Of a stretch of DNA of 64,000 bases, positions 30,366 to 39,302 are shown piece after piece. Position numbers and translations under genes: made by a program. Origin of the DNA: Burkholderia latens. GTDB taxonomy: Bacteria; Pseudomonadota; Gammaproteobacteria; Burkholderiales; Burkholderiaceae. Below the pieces are notes generated by a model that had not been told where the DNA came from, did no database searches, and worked only from the letters and a program-made list of their open reading frames with translations. Each line of letters starts with the position of its first letter. The stretch's first letter is position 1. The stretch spans positions 1 through 64,000 of the forward strand of contig NZ_CABVPL010000017.1 in NCBI RefSeq assembly GCF_902499045.1. The letters run 5' to 3'.

Positions 30366-30374
30366 GCCGGGCGC

Positions 30375-30824
30375 TCAGCCGCCGACGCGGATCCGCGCGG
30401 CGCCGTCGCCTTCGCGTGCGTCGATCCGCACGCCGCCGCGCGCGGCGACGATCGCGTCGTACACGGCATCCGTCACGCACACGACCGGCACCGCGATCGC
30501 ATACAGCTCGGCGGCGACGATCGCGCCGATCGAGATGATCAGGTCGCGCTCCTTCAGCACGATCCCGACGGGCCCCGTGCCGTTGCGCACCGCTTCCGCG
30601 AGCACGCTGCTGCTCGAGCTCGATCCCTTCGCGTGCGGCATCACCATGATCCGGCCGGCGAGGCTCGCGCCGGCCTGCGGATGCCCGCGATCGACGATCT
30701 TGCCGGCGCCGGAATCGTAGCCGCCCCAGAAGCTGAGCGGCTTGTCGAGGACGATCGTGTGCGCGCAGGCGCTGCCCGGCACGAGCGTATCGCCCGTCAG
30801 TGTTCGAACCATCGCGTCAGTCAT
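30375..30824 (-). CDS. aconitase X small (swivel) subunit, DUF126
   Basis: Protein of 149 residues matching the swivel domain of aconitase X (DUF126): GSACAHTIVLDKPLSFWGGY, GRIMVMPHAKGSSSSSSVL and GIVLKERDLIISIGAIVAAE are diagnostic. It forms a heterodimer with the large subunit encoded immediately upstream; the two frames overlap by eight bases. Bacterial AcnX proteins are known as cis-3-hydroxy-L-proline dehydratases, and archaeal ones as phosphomevalonate dehydratase. No mevalonate genes are nearby, so the first is more likely here. Confidence 0.87.
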   Translation of the reverse strand: MTDAMVRTLTGDTLVPGSACAHTIVLDKPLSFWGGYDSGAGKIVDRGHPQAGASLAGRIMVMPHAKGSSSSSSVLAEAVRNGTGPVGIVLKERDLIISIGAIVAAELYAIAVPVVCVTDAVYDAIVAARGGVRIDAREGDGAARIRVGG

Positions 30825-32064
30825 CGAATCGCACCCTTCCTTCGAACGCGGAACGCACGCACTCGCGCATGCTGCCGTATGCAACCGTGACGCCGATGTT
30901 CGCGGGCGCATACGACGCCCATTTCCCCGAATTGGTCATCACGAGGCCCGACAGCTGCTTCATCACCGGCGTGATGTACGTGCAGGTGTCGACGACGATC
31001 TGCACGCCGCGCGCGTCGAATTTCTCCGCGAGCCCGAGCTCGCCGAGCTCCCACAGGATGAAGCGGCTCGTATTCACGTAGAAATCGCATTTCGGCCGGC
31101 CGTCGAACTGGTCGAGCAGCGCGTCGAGCGTGCGGAATTCGGCCAGCGAGAAATGCGGCGTGCCGAGCGCGACCGCGACGAGCGCGTCGCCGGCCGCGCC
31201 GTGGTTCAGCGTGCGGCGGATGTCGTCGAGATCGGCCATCGCGACGTCGACGATGCGCTCGGCCGCACGGCCGTGCAGCGCGGCGTCGAGCGTCGGCGCC
31301 TCGGGCGTGACGCCCACCGCATGGAACAGCGCGACGGCCCCGCTCGACGCGGCCGCCGCGCCGAGCGCCTTCAGTTCGTCTTCGGTGGTGTCCGCAGGCA
31401 GCCCGACGATCGCGGGCACGACCGCGCCCGCGATCCGGCCGATCAGCAGCCCGAGCGCCGCGAAGTAAATGTCGCGCGACGCGCGGCCGCCGAAATCCGG
31501 CGCGTTGAACACGATCCGCGCGGCGCGATTCGCTTCGACGTGCAGCCCTGCATACGGCGCGCGTCCGGTGATCGCGGCGGCCAGATCGAGAAAGTCGCCG
31601 TAGCGGCTGGTACGCGCGCCGAGCACCGAATTCGCGAACACGATCGCATTGGATTCGGCCCATGCGATCTGCTCGCCGAGCCGCGGACGATTCTTCAGCT
31701 GATACGGCGCGCACGTGAAGCTCGATTCGCAGCCGAGCTGCAGATGCGCATCCATCAGCCGCTGCGCGTCGCGCCGGATCGTGCGGTCGCCGCGATACAG
31801 CTCGGGATGGATCAGGTCGAGCGACCCGACGTTCAGCGTGGTCGGCACCGCGACCTGCGCGCCGGTGTCGACGAAATATTCGACGAAATCGAGGCTCGTC
31901 CGGCCGTGGTAAAGACAACCGTCGATATGCGCGGACGTGATGTCGATCAGGTGCGGCGCAGACATCACGTCGGCCGTGCGCGCGACGATCCGCATCGCGC
32001 GCGCGACGCCGTCGCCGAATGCGCCGCGCAACATCGCGTCGTCGCGCTCGCTCAACTGCAGCAT
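30817..32064 (-). CDS. aconitase X large subunit (DUF521), probable hydroxyproline dehydratase
   Basis: Catalytic subunit of 415 residues of the aconitase X family. Cysteines placed as cluster ligands in the family occur in IDGCLYHG, LGCESSFTCAPYQ and VDTCTYITPV. NSVLGARTSRYGDFLDLAAA and VMTNSGKWASYAPAN are further signatures. The GAGGAGCTCCC before the ATG is a good ribosome site. The split two-gene form corresponds to the type II AcnX class. Expected reaction: dehydration of cis-3-hydroxy-L-proline to pyrroline-2-carboxylate; other hydroxy-acid substrates remain possible. An AraC gene is the convergent neighbour. Confidence 0.85.
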   Translation of the reverse strand: MLQLSERDDAMLRGAFGDGVARAMRIVARTADVMSAPHLIDITSAHIDGCLYHGRTSLDFVEYFVDTGAQVAVPTTLNVGSLDLIHPELYRGDRTIRRDAQRLMDAHLQLGCESSFTCAPYQLKNRPRLGEQIAWAESNAIVFANSVLGARTSRYGDFLDLAAAITGRAPYAGLHVEANRAARIVFNAPDFGGRASRDIYFAALGLLIGRIAGAVVPAIVGLPADTTEDELKALGAAAASSGAVALFHAVGVTPEAPTLDAALHGRAAERIVDVAMADLDDIRRTLNHGAAGDALVAVALGTPHFSLAEFRTLDALLDQFDGRPKCDFYVNTSRFILWELGELGLAEKFDARGVQIVVDTCTYITPVMKQLSGLVMTNSGKWASYAPANIGVTVAYGSMRECVRSAFEGRVRFDD

Positions 32065-32130
32065 GGGAGCTCCTCGTGTCTCGTCCGGTGGATCCGGATC
32101 GCTTTCGTCATACTACCGCGCGCGTCGCGC

Positions 32131-32559
32131 CTAACGCATCGCCGTCAGGCTGAACAGCTCGTCGCGCAGCGCCTTGGCCCGGCCGCGGCCGAACTGCGTC
32201 TCGAACTCGTCCTGCGCGGCCTGCCATGCGACTTTTGCGTGCGCGTAGGTGCGCTCGCCGAGCTTCGTCAGGCTCAGCGCATGCGCGCGCGCGTCATGCT
32301 CGGCTGCGGCCGCGGCCACGAGCCCGTCGCGCTGCAGCGGCTTGAGCGCACGCAGCAGCGTCGTGCGGTCCATCACGAGCGTCTCGGCGAGTTCGCTCAT
32401 CACGAGACCAGGCTGACGCGCCAGGTTCGCCATGATCGAGAATTGCGCGGGCGTGACCCCGACGGGGGCCAGATGCCGCTCGTAGAGCTGCGTGACGAAA
32501 CGCGCCGCCTGACGCAGCGCGAGGCAATTGCAGACCTGGGCTATCTGGGTATCGTTCAT
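32131..32559 (-). CDS. MarR-family transcriptional regulator
   Basis: MarR winged-HTH repressor of 142 residues. Signature parts are CLALRQAARFVTQLYERHLA, the HTH VMSELAETLVMDRTTLLRAL and the wing around AAAAAEHDARAHALSLT. It is a close paralogue of the MarR protein at 33.7 kb. It is divergent from a LysR gene, and an operator-like motif lies 15-29 bases upstream of its ATG (32574-32588). The ligand is unknown. Confidence 0.87.
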   Translation of the reverse strand: MNDTQIAQVCNCLALRQAARFVTQLYERHLAPVGVTPAQFSIMANLARQPGLVMSELAETLVMDRTTLLRALKPLQRDGLVAAAAAEHDARAHALSLTKLGERTYAHAKVAWQAAQDEFETQFGRGRAKALRDELFSLTAMR

Positions 32560-32573
32560 GTGCGGCAATTTAT

Positions 32574-32588
32574 ATGTGCATATGCATA
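32574..32588. promoter_or_regulatory. shared MarR-type operator, copy 1
   Basis: ATGTGCATATGCATA, containing the perfect palindrome TGCATATGCA, in the MarR/LysR divergent gap. Two further copies lie before the second MarR gene and before emrA. Binding by one or both MarR proteins is inferred. Confidence 0.6.
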
Positions 32589-32668
32589 AAGTCAATGTAC
32601 ACTCCGCGGTATCGTGGTGGGTCGGCCGCGTGCGCGAAGCGCCGCAGCGCCGGCTCGAGGAGACGGAC

Positions 32669-33589
32669 ATGGACTACATCGACAAGCTGCGGATCTTCCG
32701 GTCGGTGGTGGAAATGCGCAGCTTCACGCGCGCCGCCGACATGCACGGCCTCGCGCGGCCGGTCGTGTCGCGGGCGGTCGCGGATCTGGAGGCGCGCTTC
32801 GGCAGCCGCCTGCTGCACCGGACCACGCGCCAGGTCTCGCTGACCGAAACCGCCGAGCGCATCTACGAACGCTGCGCGGCCGTGCTCGACGAGCTCGATT
32901 CGCTGGAAGCGCAGGCGCAGTCGCACACGCGCGAGCCCGAAGGGCTGCTGCGTCTCGTCGCGCACACGACGGCCGCGCTGAACCGGCTCGTGCCGCTGAT
33001 CGCCGGCTTCAAGGCCGCGCATCCGCAGGTGCGCCTCGACGTCACGCTGACCGAGCGCCCGGTCGATCTCGTCGGGGAAGGCTACGACATCGGCATCGTC
33101 GTGCCGTACATGCTGACGAGCGAGACGACCGTCGTGCGGCTGATCGAACGCATACCGGTCGTGATCGTCGCGACGCCTGCGTATCTGCGCGCGCATCCGC
33201 GCCCCGACACGCCAGCCGCGCTCGCCGGTCATGCGTTCGTGCCGATGTCGCCGTCGCTGCGCCGGCCCGCGCTGTCGTTCCGCGTCGACGGCGACACGCT
33301 GACCGTGCCGCTCGACTTCGACATCTCGTCGAACAGCCCCGTGTTCAATCGCGAAATGGTGATGCACGACTTCGGCATCGGCGTCGTGCCGAAGACGCTC
33401 GTCGAAGCCGAACTCGCGTCGGGCGCGCTCGTGCAGCTGCTCGAAGACGCGGACCTCGTCGACGCGTTCGTCGACATCAAGCTCGCTTACGCGAACCGCG
33501 CACTGCTGCCCGCGAAGGTCAAGGCGTTCATCGACTACACGGCCGCATACTCCGGCCGCGAAAGCGGGATTGTTCCGGCCGCTGCGTGA
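32669..33589 (+). CDS. LysR-family transcriptional regulator
   Basis: LysR regulator of 306 residues, with the HTH SFTRAADMHGLARPVVSRAV followed by ADLEARFGSRLLHRTTRQVS. The effector domain includes VGEGYDIGIVVPYMLTSETT. The ATG at 32669 has GAGGAGACGG just upstream; the frame is open further upstream without a ribosome site. Divergent from the MarR gene. It belongs to the DmlR/AaeR-like branch; the target may be the nearby MarR or efflux genes. Confidence 0.86.
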   Translation: MDYIDKLRIFRSVVEMRSFTRAADMHGLARPVVSRAVADLEARFGSRLLHRTTRQVSLTETAERIYERCAAVLDELDSLEAQAQSHTREPEGLLRLVAHTTAALNRLVPLIAGFKAAHPQVRLDVTLTERPVDLVGEGYDIGIVVPYMLTSETTVVRLIERIPVVIVATPAYLRAHPRPDTPAALAGHAFVPMSPSLRRPALSFRVDGDTLTVPLDFDISSNSPVFNREMVMHDFGIGVVPKTLVEAELASGALVQLLEDADLVDAFVDIKLAYANRALLPAKVKAFIDYTAAYSGRESGIVPAAA

Positions 33590-33688
33590 TCCGGCGCGCA
33601 ATCGCGGCGTTCCGCCGTCGATTGGTACAGCCGCGACACCAATCTGATCCCGCGCCGCCGCTCGCTTGCCGCCTGCAGCCCGCCTAAT

Positions 33689-33703
33689 ATGTGCACATGC
33701 ACA
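33689..33703. promoter_or_regulatory. shared MarR-type operator, copy 2
   Basis: ATGTGCACATGCACA, with the palindrome ATGTGCACAT, immediately before (and overlapping possible early starts of) the second MarR gene. It differs from copy 1 at two positions. Confidence 0.6.
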
Positions 33704-33708
33704 CGACC

Positions 33709-34131
33709 ATGCTCACCGATGACGATTGCTTCGCGGTCCGGCAAGCCGCGCGGCGCATCTCGCAGTTCTACGAACGCTACCTGTCGCGCGCGGGCGTCAC
33801 GCCGTCGCAGTACAGCATTCTCGCACTGCTGCGGGAGCGCCCGGGCCTGACGATGGCGACGCTGTCGGCGGTGCTGGTGATCGAGCGCACGGCGCTGTTG
33901 CGCGCGCTGAAGCCGCTGGTGGGCGCGGCGCTCGTGACGGGTCGGATCGAACCGCGTTGCCGCCGCCAGACGTTCGCGCTGACCGCGCACGGCGAAACGA
34001 AGATCGCCGCTGCGCACGTGCACTGGCTCGCCGCGCAGCAAGCGTTCGAGCAGCGGTTCGGGTCGGCCCGCGCGGCCCGCCTCCGGGACGAACTGTTCCG
34101 GATCACGCACCACCTGCCGGAACGCGATTGA
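33709..34131 (+). CDS. MarR-family regulator of the efflux operon
   Basis: MarR repressor of 140 residues, paralogous to the protein at 32.1-32.6 kb (CFAVRQAARRISQFYERYLS against CLALRQAARFVTQLYERHLA). The HTH is TMATLSAVLVIERTALLRAL. It sits 64 bases upstream of emrA in the same direction and is likely its repressor. Start choice is uncertain: ATG 33697 and GTG 33691 are in frame but lie inside the operator-like motif, and no ribosome site favours any of them. Confidence 0.83.
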   Translation: MLTDDDCFAVRQAARRISQFYERYLSRAGVTPSQYSILALLRERPGLTMATLSAVLVIERTALLRALKPLVGAALVTGRIEPRCRRQTFALTAHGETKIAAAHVHWLAAQQAFEQRFGSARAARLRDELFRITHHLPERD

Positions 34132-34171
34132 CGACTTCCCCGATCGGCGACGCGTCGCCGGTCGTTTCAAT

Positions 34172-34186
34172 AAGTGCATATACATA
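34172..34186. promoter_or_regulatory. shared MarR-type operator, copy 3
   Basis: AAGTGCATATACATA, ten bases before the emrA-like start codon. It aligns with copies 1 and 2 to the consensus ANGTGCAYATRCAYA. Confidence 0.58.
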
Positions 34187-34195
34187 GGTGATTCG

Positions 34196-35290
34196 ATGGA
34201 CACGACCCAGACCGCTGCCTCGCGCGAGGCAGCCACAATTGAACCGCCGGCGAAGCAGCAGCGCCGCGTGCCGTGGATGCGGATCGCGGTGGGCGCCGTC
34301 GTCGTCGCGGTCGCGGCCGCGACGCTCGACTGGCTGTTCGTGCTGCGCTTCCAGGAAAGCACCGACGATGCGTATGTCGGCGGCGACGTGACGGTGCTCG
34401 CGCCGAAGGTGAGCGGCTTCGTCGACAGGATTCTCGTGACCGACAACCAGCGCGTGAAGGCCGGCGACGTGCTCGTGCAGCTCGATGCGCGCGACTACGA
34501 GGCGAAGCTCGCGCAGGCCACCGCGGAAGTCGACAGCGCGCGCTCCGCGGTGACGGAGCTGGAAGCGAAGCAGCAGCTTCAGTACGCGGTGATCGGTCAG
34601 CATGCGGCGGACAGGAACGCGTCGGCGGCCGAACTCACGCGCGCGTCGTCCGATCGCGTGCGCTACCGCGAACTCGTCAAATCCGACGCGGTGTCGAACC
34701 AGATCGTCGAGCGCGCGGACGCCGACTATTCGAAGGCGGACGCGGCCGTCGTGCGCAGCGATGCCGCGCTGCTCGCCGCGAAGCGCCAGCTCGACGTGCT
34801 CGGCGCGCAGCTCGCCGATGCGCGGGCGCGCGTGAACACGGCGCTCGCCGCGCAACGCGTCGCGGCGCTGAACGTCGAATACACGACGATCCGCTCGCCG
34901 GTCGACGGCTACGTCGGCAACCGCACCGGCCGCGTCGGGATGCTCGCGAACGTCGGCGTGCCGCTGCTGACGGTCGTGCCGGCTGCCGGCCTGTGGATCG
35001 ACGCGAACTTCAAGGAAGACCAGTTGCGCAAGATGCGCGCGGGCGATCGCGTCGACGTCGCGCTCGACGCATCGACCACGCGCCTGCACGGCCGCGTCGA
35101 CAGCCTCGCGCCCGCGACCGGCGCGACGTTCAGCGTGCTGCCGCCCGAGAACGCGACGGGCAACTTCACGAAGATCGTGCAGCGCGTGCCGGTGCGCGTG
35201 CATCTCGATCCGCAGCCGGGAATCGAGCACGTGCTGCGCCCGGGCCTGTCCGCGGTCGTGACCGTGCATACCGGCCACCACGCGAGCTGA
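34196..35290 (+). CDS. EmrA-like membrane fusion protein
   Basis: Periplasmic adaptor of 364 residues of the HlyD/EmrA family. One N-terminal transmembrane anchor (about 28-50), the barrel-sandwich/lipoyl halves (STDDAYVGGDVTVLAPKVSG and EYTTIRSPVDGYVGNRTGRV), a long alpha-hairpin between them, and a beta-barrel domain (GLWIDANFKEDQLRKMRAGD). It bridges the inner-membrane transporter and outer-membrane channel encoded by the next two genes. Confidence 0.92.
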   Translation: MDTTQTAASREAATIEPPAKQQRRVPWMRIAVGAVVVAVAAATLDWLFVLRFQESTDDAYVGGDVTVLAPKVSGFVDRILVTDNQRVKAGDVLVQLDARDYEAKLAQATAEVDSARSAVTELEAKQQLQYAVIGQHAADRNASAAELTRASSDRVRYRELVKSDAVSNQIVERADADYSKADAAVVRSDAALLAAKRQLDVLGAQLADARARVNTALAAQRVAALNVEYTTIRSPVDGYVGNRTGRVGMLANVGVPLLTVVPAAGLWIDANFKEDQLRKMRAGDRVDVALDASTTRLHGRVDSLAPATGATFSVLPPENATGNFTKIVQRVPVRVHLDPQPGIEHVLRPGLSAVVTVHTGHHAS

Positions 35291-35303
35291 ACGGGAGCCG
35301 ACG

Positions 35304-36878
35304 ATGACCACCGCGTTTTCCGGCGACCCCGCGTCGCAACCGACGAAGCAGCGCGTGTTCGCGTTCGCGCTGATGTGCGTCGGCTTCTTCATGGCGACGC
35401 TCGACATCCAGATCGTCGCGTCGTCGCTGCGCGACATCGGCGGCGGGCTGTCCGCGAGCCAGGACGAATTGTCGTGGGTGCAGACGGCCTACCTGATCGC
35501 CGAGATCATCGTGATCCCGATGTCGGGCTGGCTGTCGAAGGTGATGTCGACGCGCTGGCTGTTCGTCGCGTCGGCCGTCGGCTTCACGATCACGAGCATG
35601 CTGTGCGGGCTCGCGTGGGACATCAACTCGATGATCCTGTTCCGCGGGCTGCAAGGCGCACTCGGCGCCGCGATGATCCCGACAGTGTTCACGACCGCGT
35701 TCGTGCTGTTCCCGGGCAAGCAGCGGCTGATCGCGTCGACGACGATCGGCGCGCTCGCATCGCTCGCGCCGGCGATCGGGCCAGTGATCGGCGGCTGGAT
35801 CACCGATCAATGGTCGTGGCACTGGCTGTTCTACCTGAACCTCGTGCCGGGCATCGTCGTGGCGGCGCTCGTGCCGCGCTACGTGCACATCGACGAACCG
35901 GACCCGAGCCTCGTCAAGCGCGGCGACTATCTCGGCATCGCGCTGATGTCGGGTTTCCTCGGCTGCCTCGAATACGTGCTGGAGGAAGGCCCGCGCAAGA
36001 ACTGGTTCAGCGACGACGCGATCCTGTTCTGCGCGTGGATCTCCGCCATCTGCGGCTTCCTGTTCATCGTGCATGCGCTGACCGCGAAAGATCCGATCGT
36101 CGACCTGCGCGCACTGGCCGTGCGCAACTTCGGAATCGGCAGCCTGCTGTCGTTCGTGACGGGCATCGGGATCTTCGTGACGGTGTTCCTCACGCCGCTG
36201 TTTCTGGCGCAGGTGCGTGCGTTCAGCTCGCTGCAGATCGGCATCGCGCTGCTGTCGGTCGGCGTGTTCCAGCTGATTGCGCTCTGCGCGTACGCGTTCG
36301 CCGCGCGCCATTTCAGCATGCGCGCGCTGCTCGTGTTCGGGCTGATCTGCTTCGGCCTCGGCTGCTACATGTACACGCCGATCACGCACGACTGGGGCTG
36401 GCGCGAGCTGCTGCTGCCGCAGGCGCTGCGCGGAATCGGCCAGCAGTTCAGCGTGCCGCCGATCGTGACGATGGCGCTCGGCTCGCTGCCGCAGTCGCGG
36501 CTGAAATCGGCGAGCGGCCTGTTCAACCTGATGCGCAACCTCGGCGGCGCGATCGGCATCGCGGTGAGCGCGACGATGCTCAACGACCGCGTGAACTTCC
36601 ACTATCTGCGCCTGAACGAGCACGTGAGCGCCGGCGAGCCGCAGGTCGCATCGCTGCTCGACCGTCAGGCCGCGTACTGGACGTCCGTGGCCGGCAACAC
36701 GCTGGATACCGCGCAGGCCGGCCTCGCGAACCTGCACCGCCTGGTCTATCGCGAAGCGCTGACGCTCACCTACGCCGACGCGTACTACGCGCTGTCGCTG
36801 TGCTTCGTCGTCGCGCTGGCCGCCGTCGCGTTTTCGCGCCCCATCACCCTGAACGCGCCGCCGCCGGATGCGCATTGA
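35304..36878 (+). CDS. EmrB-like MFS drug efflux transporter (DHA2)
   Basis: Proton-driven major-facilitator transporter of 524 residues with 14 predicted membrane segments. The DHA2 signatures are present: FFMATLDIQIVASSLRDIGG at the start, WVQTAYLIAEIIVIPMSGWL, and the motif C region ALASLAPAIGPVIGGWITDQ. GGGAG lies before the ATG, 13 bases after the EmrA stop. With the adaptor and channel it forms a tripartite pump; likely substrates are hydrophobic or aromatic toxic compounds. Confidence 0.93.
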   Translation: MTTAFSGDPASQPTKQRVFAFALMCVGFFMATLDIQIVASSLRDIGGGLSASQDELSWVQTAYLIAEIIVIPMSGWLSKVMSTRWLFVASAVGFTITSMLCGLAWDINSMILFRGLQGALGAAMIPTVFTTAFVLFPGKQRLIASTTIGALASLAPAIGPVIGGWITDQWSWHWLFYLNLVPGIVVAALVPRYVHIDEPDPSLVKRGDYLGIALMSGFLGCLEYVLEEGPRKNWFSDDAILFCAWISAICGFLFIVHALTAKDPIVDLRALAVRNFGIGSLLSFVTGIGIFVTVFLTPLFLAQVRAFSSLQIGIALLSVGVFQLIALCAYAFAARHFSMRALLVFGLICFGLGCYMYTPITHDWGWRELLLPQALRGIGQQFSVPPIVTMALGSLPQSRLKSASGLFNLMRNLGGAIGIAVSATMLNDRVNFHYLRLNEHVSAGEPQVASLLDRQAAYWTSVAGNTLDTAQAGLANLHRLVYREALTLTYADAYYALSLCFVVALAAVAFSRPITLNAPPPDAH

Positions 36879-36895
36879 AGCAGAGAGCCCCGATC

Positions 36896-38362
36896 ATGAA
36901 AAAGCTACTCGTCGCGCTGGCCGTCAGCGCATTCGCCGCCGGCTGCGCGGTGCAGCCCGCGCAGCATCCCGCGCTGCACGACTCCGTTCAATCGCTCGCG
37001 CCGGCCGCGTGGGACATCGACGTGCCGCGCGCCGACATCGACGCCGCCGCGTGGTGGGCGCAGTTCGACGATCCCGTGCTCGACCGGCTGATCGCGACCG
37101 TGCTCGACGGCAACCTCGATCTGCAGGCCGCCGCCGAGCGCGTGAAGCAGGCGCAGGCGCTGACCGTGCAGAAGCGCGCGGTGCTGCTGCCCGAACTCGA
37201 CGCGACCGCGCATGCGTCCGACGCGCGTCAGAACACGCCGCCGCCGCTCGGCTACGTGCGGCAGGCCGGTGCGGGGCTCGCGCTGAGCTGGTCGCCGGAC
37301 GTGTTCGGCGGCGCACGGCTCGACCTGCTGGCCGCGCAGGCCGAGCTGGTCGGGCAGAAGCACGCGGAAGATGCGATGCGGCTCGCGCTCGCGGCCGATG
37401 CGGCGTCCGCGTATGTGGATCTGCGCTGGGCACAGCAGGAGCTGAAGATCCTGCAGGACAACGCGGCGATCCGCCGGCATGCGCTCGAACTCACGCGCAA
37501 GCGGCAGGCGTTCGGGCTGTCGACCGAACTCGACGTCACGCGCGCGCAGAACCAGCTCGATGCGCTCGAAGCGCGAATTCCGCCGACGCGCGCGCAGATC
37601 GCGCATCAGCTCAACCTGATCGCCGTGTATTCGGGCCGCACGCCGGAATCGGTCGACCGGCTCGTGCTCGCGCAGGGCGGCGCGATTCCGGCGCCGCCGG
37701 CCGGCTCGCCGGCTACGTTGCCGTCACAGGCGTTGCTGCGCCGGCCGGACGTGCTCGCCGCGTATGCGCAGGTCGAACGGCGCGCGGCGCAGGTCGGCGT
37801 CGCGAAGGCCGAGCGCTACCCGAAGTTCTCGCTGAACCTGGCGGACGGAATTCTGGCCGCGTCGTACCTCGGATTGCCGACGCTGACCGACAACCTGTTC
37901 AGCGCGGCGTTGAGCGCGACGAGCCCGATCTTCAATGCGGGGCGCATCACGGCCGACATCACGCAGAGCGAGAGCCGGATGCGCGAGTCGGAACTCGGGT
38001 TGCGGCAGACGATGCTGCAGGCACTGCGGGAAGTCGAGGATGCGCGAGCGAACCTCGTCAGCAGCGCTGACGCGACGCGGCGGCTCGATAGTGCGCTCGC
38101 CGCGTCGGACAAGGCGCTCGGGCTCGCGAACCAGCTCTACAAGGGCGGCGCGACGGATTTTCTGGACGTGCTGTCCGCGCAGGAGGTGTATCTGCGGGAT
38201 TCGGACGCGCTCAATCAGGTCAGGCGCGAGCATGCGCTGGCGGCGGTCGCGCTGTATCGGTCGCTTGGCGGCGGATGGAGCCGGAACGATGCGGCGGGCG
38301 GGACGGAGACGGAAGCCGTGGCGGTAGCCACCACTGCCGCTACCACTGCCGCGGAGCATTGA
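36896..38362 (+). CDS. OprM/NodT-type outer-membrane efflux lipoprotein
   Basis: Outer-membrane channel of 488 residues. The N-terminus has a lipoprotein signal with lipobox AAGC (acylated Cys17). Two OEP repeats of long helices and short beta-strands follow, with typical segments WWAQFDDPVLDRLIATVLDG, RRPDVLAAYAQVERRAAQVG and NQLYKGGATDFLDVLSAQ. It begins 17 bases after the EmrB stop and completes the tripartite efflux pump. The C-terminal tail is Ala/Thr-rich. Confidence 0.93.
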   Translation: MKKLLVALAVSAFAAGCAVQPAQHPALHDSVQSLAPAAWDIDVPRADIDAAAWWAQFDDPVLDRLIATVLDGNLDLQAAAERVKQAQALTVQKRAVLLPELDATAHASDARQNTPPPLGYVRQAGAGLALSWSPDVFGGARLDLLAAQAELVGQKHAEDAMRLALAADAASAYVDLRWAQQELKILQDNAAIRRHALELTRKRQAFGLSTELDVTRAQNQLDALEARIPPTRAQIAHQLNLIAVYSGRTPESVDRLVLAQGGAIPAPPAGSPATLPSQALLRRPDVLAAYAQVERRAAQVGVAKAERYPKFSLNLADGILAASYLGLPTLTDNLFSAALSATSPIFNAGRITADITQSESRMRESELGLRQTMLQALREVEDARANLVSSADATRRLDSALAASDKALGLANQLYKGGATDFLDVLSAQEVYLRDSDALNQVRREHALAAVALYRSLGGGWSRNDAAGGTETEAVAVATTAATTAAEH

Positions 38363-38423
38363 CGGCGGGCGTCCGGCGATAGCCGACGCAAGGTTTTACG
38401 CGTATCACGCGTGTCGGGCGCGC

Positions 38424-38462
38424 GGTGCAGGCTGGCGGCCGATGCAGGCCGCCGCCTGCACC
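38424..38462. terminator. large hairpin between convergent genes
   Basis: Inverted repeat with a 16-bp stem and one bulged base (38424-38440 with 38447-38462, loop GATGCA). It lies about 60 bases after the efflux channel gene and before the end of the convergent gene. There is no T run, so simple rho-independent termination is uncertain; it may act on both strands. Confidence 0.45.
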
Positions 38463-38577
38463 GTCCGGCCGCAACGGGCGCAACGGGCGCACTGTCGCGA
38501 CGAACGCGGGCGAGCGCGGCGCCCGGGCAGCGCAGACGAGTGGCTCGGCAATCGCTGCGCGGATCGATATGACGCGC

Positions 38578-39099
38578 TCAGCCGGCGTCGGGCCACCGGT
38601 AACCGATCACTTCGCCCAGCGGATACGCGAGCTCGCGCACCTCTTCCAGCTGGTTGCCGCCGAACAGGTGCACGTGCCGGTCGTCATGACGCAGATAGAA
38701 GCCGACGTGGCCCTTCCAGCTGGCCGGATCGTCGCGTGTGAGGATCGCGATGCAGCCGTACACCGGCCGCTCCAGCGGGCGGCCCCATTCGAGCCACGAA
38801 CGCGCGAGCGCGGAACCCGTGCCGCGGATGCCGGCGTGCGTCATGCACCAGTTGACGAACGACGAGCACCACGAAATCTTGTCGTCGTAGCCGACGAGGT
38901 TCGTGTGGTTGTTGTATTCGACGATGCGGGGATTGATGCTGCCGGGCGGGAAACGGCGGATGCCCAGCTCGGCCAGCGCGACGGCCATCCACGGCGGATG
39001 GCCGGCTTGCGGGTTGCGCTCGGGGGGCGATCGGGTCACGGGGGTCTCGAGGTCGGGTGTCGGAGCGAAGCACCAATCTTCGCACGAACGATGCGACAT
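38578..39099 (-). CDS. TIGR02594-family (NlpC/P60-like) amidase
   Basis: Protein of 173 residues resembling the TIGR02594 family of CHAP/NlpC-like cysteine peptidases or amidases that act on peptidoglycan. The probable nucleophile Cys is in SWCSSFVNWC and the His in KGHVGFYLRH; the segment GTGSALARSWLEWG is also family-like. No classical signal peptide. Several family members are phage or secretion-system effectors, but no such neighbours exist here. The start is uncertain: ATG 39099 has no ribosome site, and a GTG at 39039 would give 153 residues. Confidence 0.75.
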   Translation of the reverse strand: MSHRSCEDWCFAPTPDLETPVTRSPPERNPQAGHPPWMAVALAELGIRRFPPGSINPRIVEYNNHTNLVGYDDKISWCSSFVNWCMTHAGIRGTGSALARSWLEWGRPLERPVYGCIAILTRDDPASWKGHVGFYLRHDDRHVHLFGGNQLEEVRELAYPLGEVIGYRWPDAG

Positions 39100-39302
39100 G
39101 GCAGCGCGGTCCCGCCCGGTTGCACACGGGCTGTCATCGGCCGCCCGACCTTTCCGATCCTCGACACATCCGAAACAATGCGCCGGATTTTTTCTCTCCC
39201 GTTCGACCTCGGATGCCCAACGCGAGCCGCTCCTCGAGATCGACTACCATCCGAACAATCGCTCGACTTCGGAAACAGGCTCCGAAAAAGGAACCGCGCG
39301 CC

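Noticed and set aside
35375-38362. A 995-residue plus-strand frame over emrB and the outer-membrane channel gene
   Set aside because: Its first part is a +2 shadow of the EmrB frame; only the last 488 codons, from the ATG at 36896 with lipobox, are a real gene.
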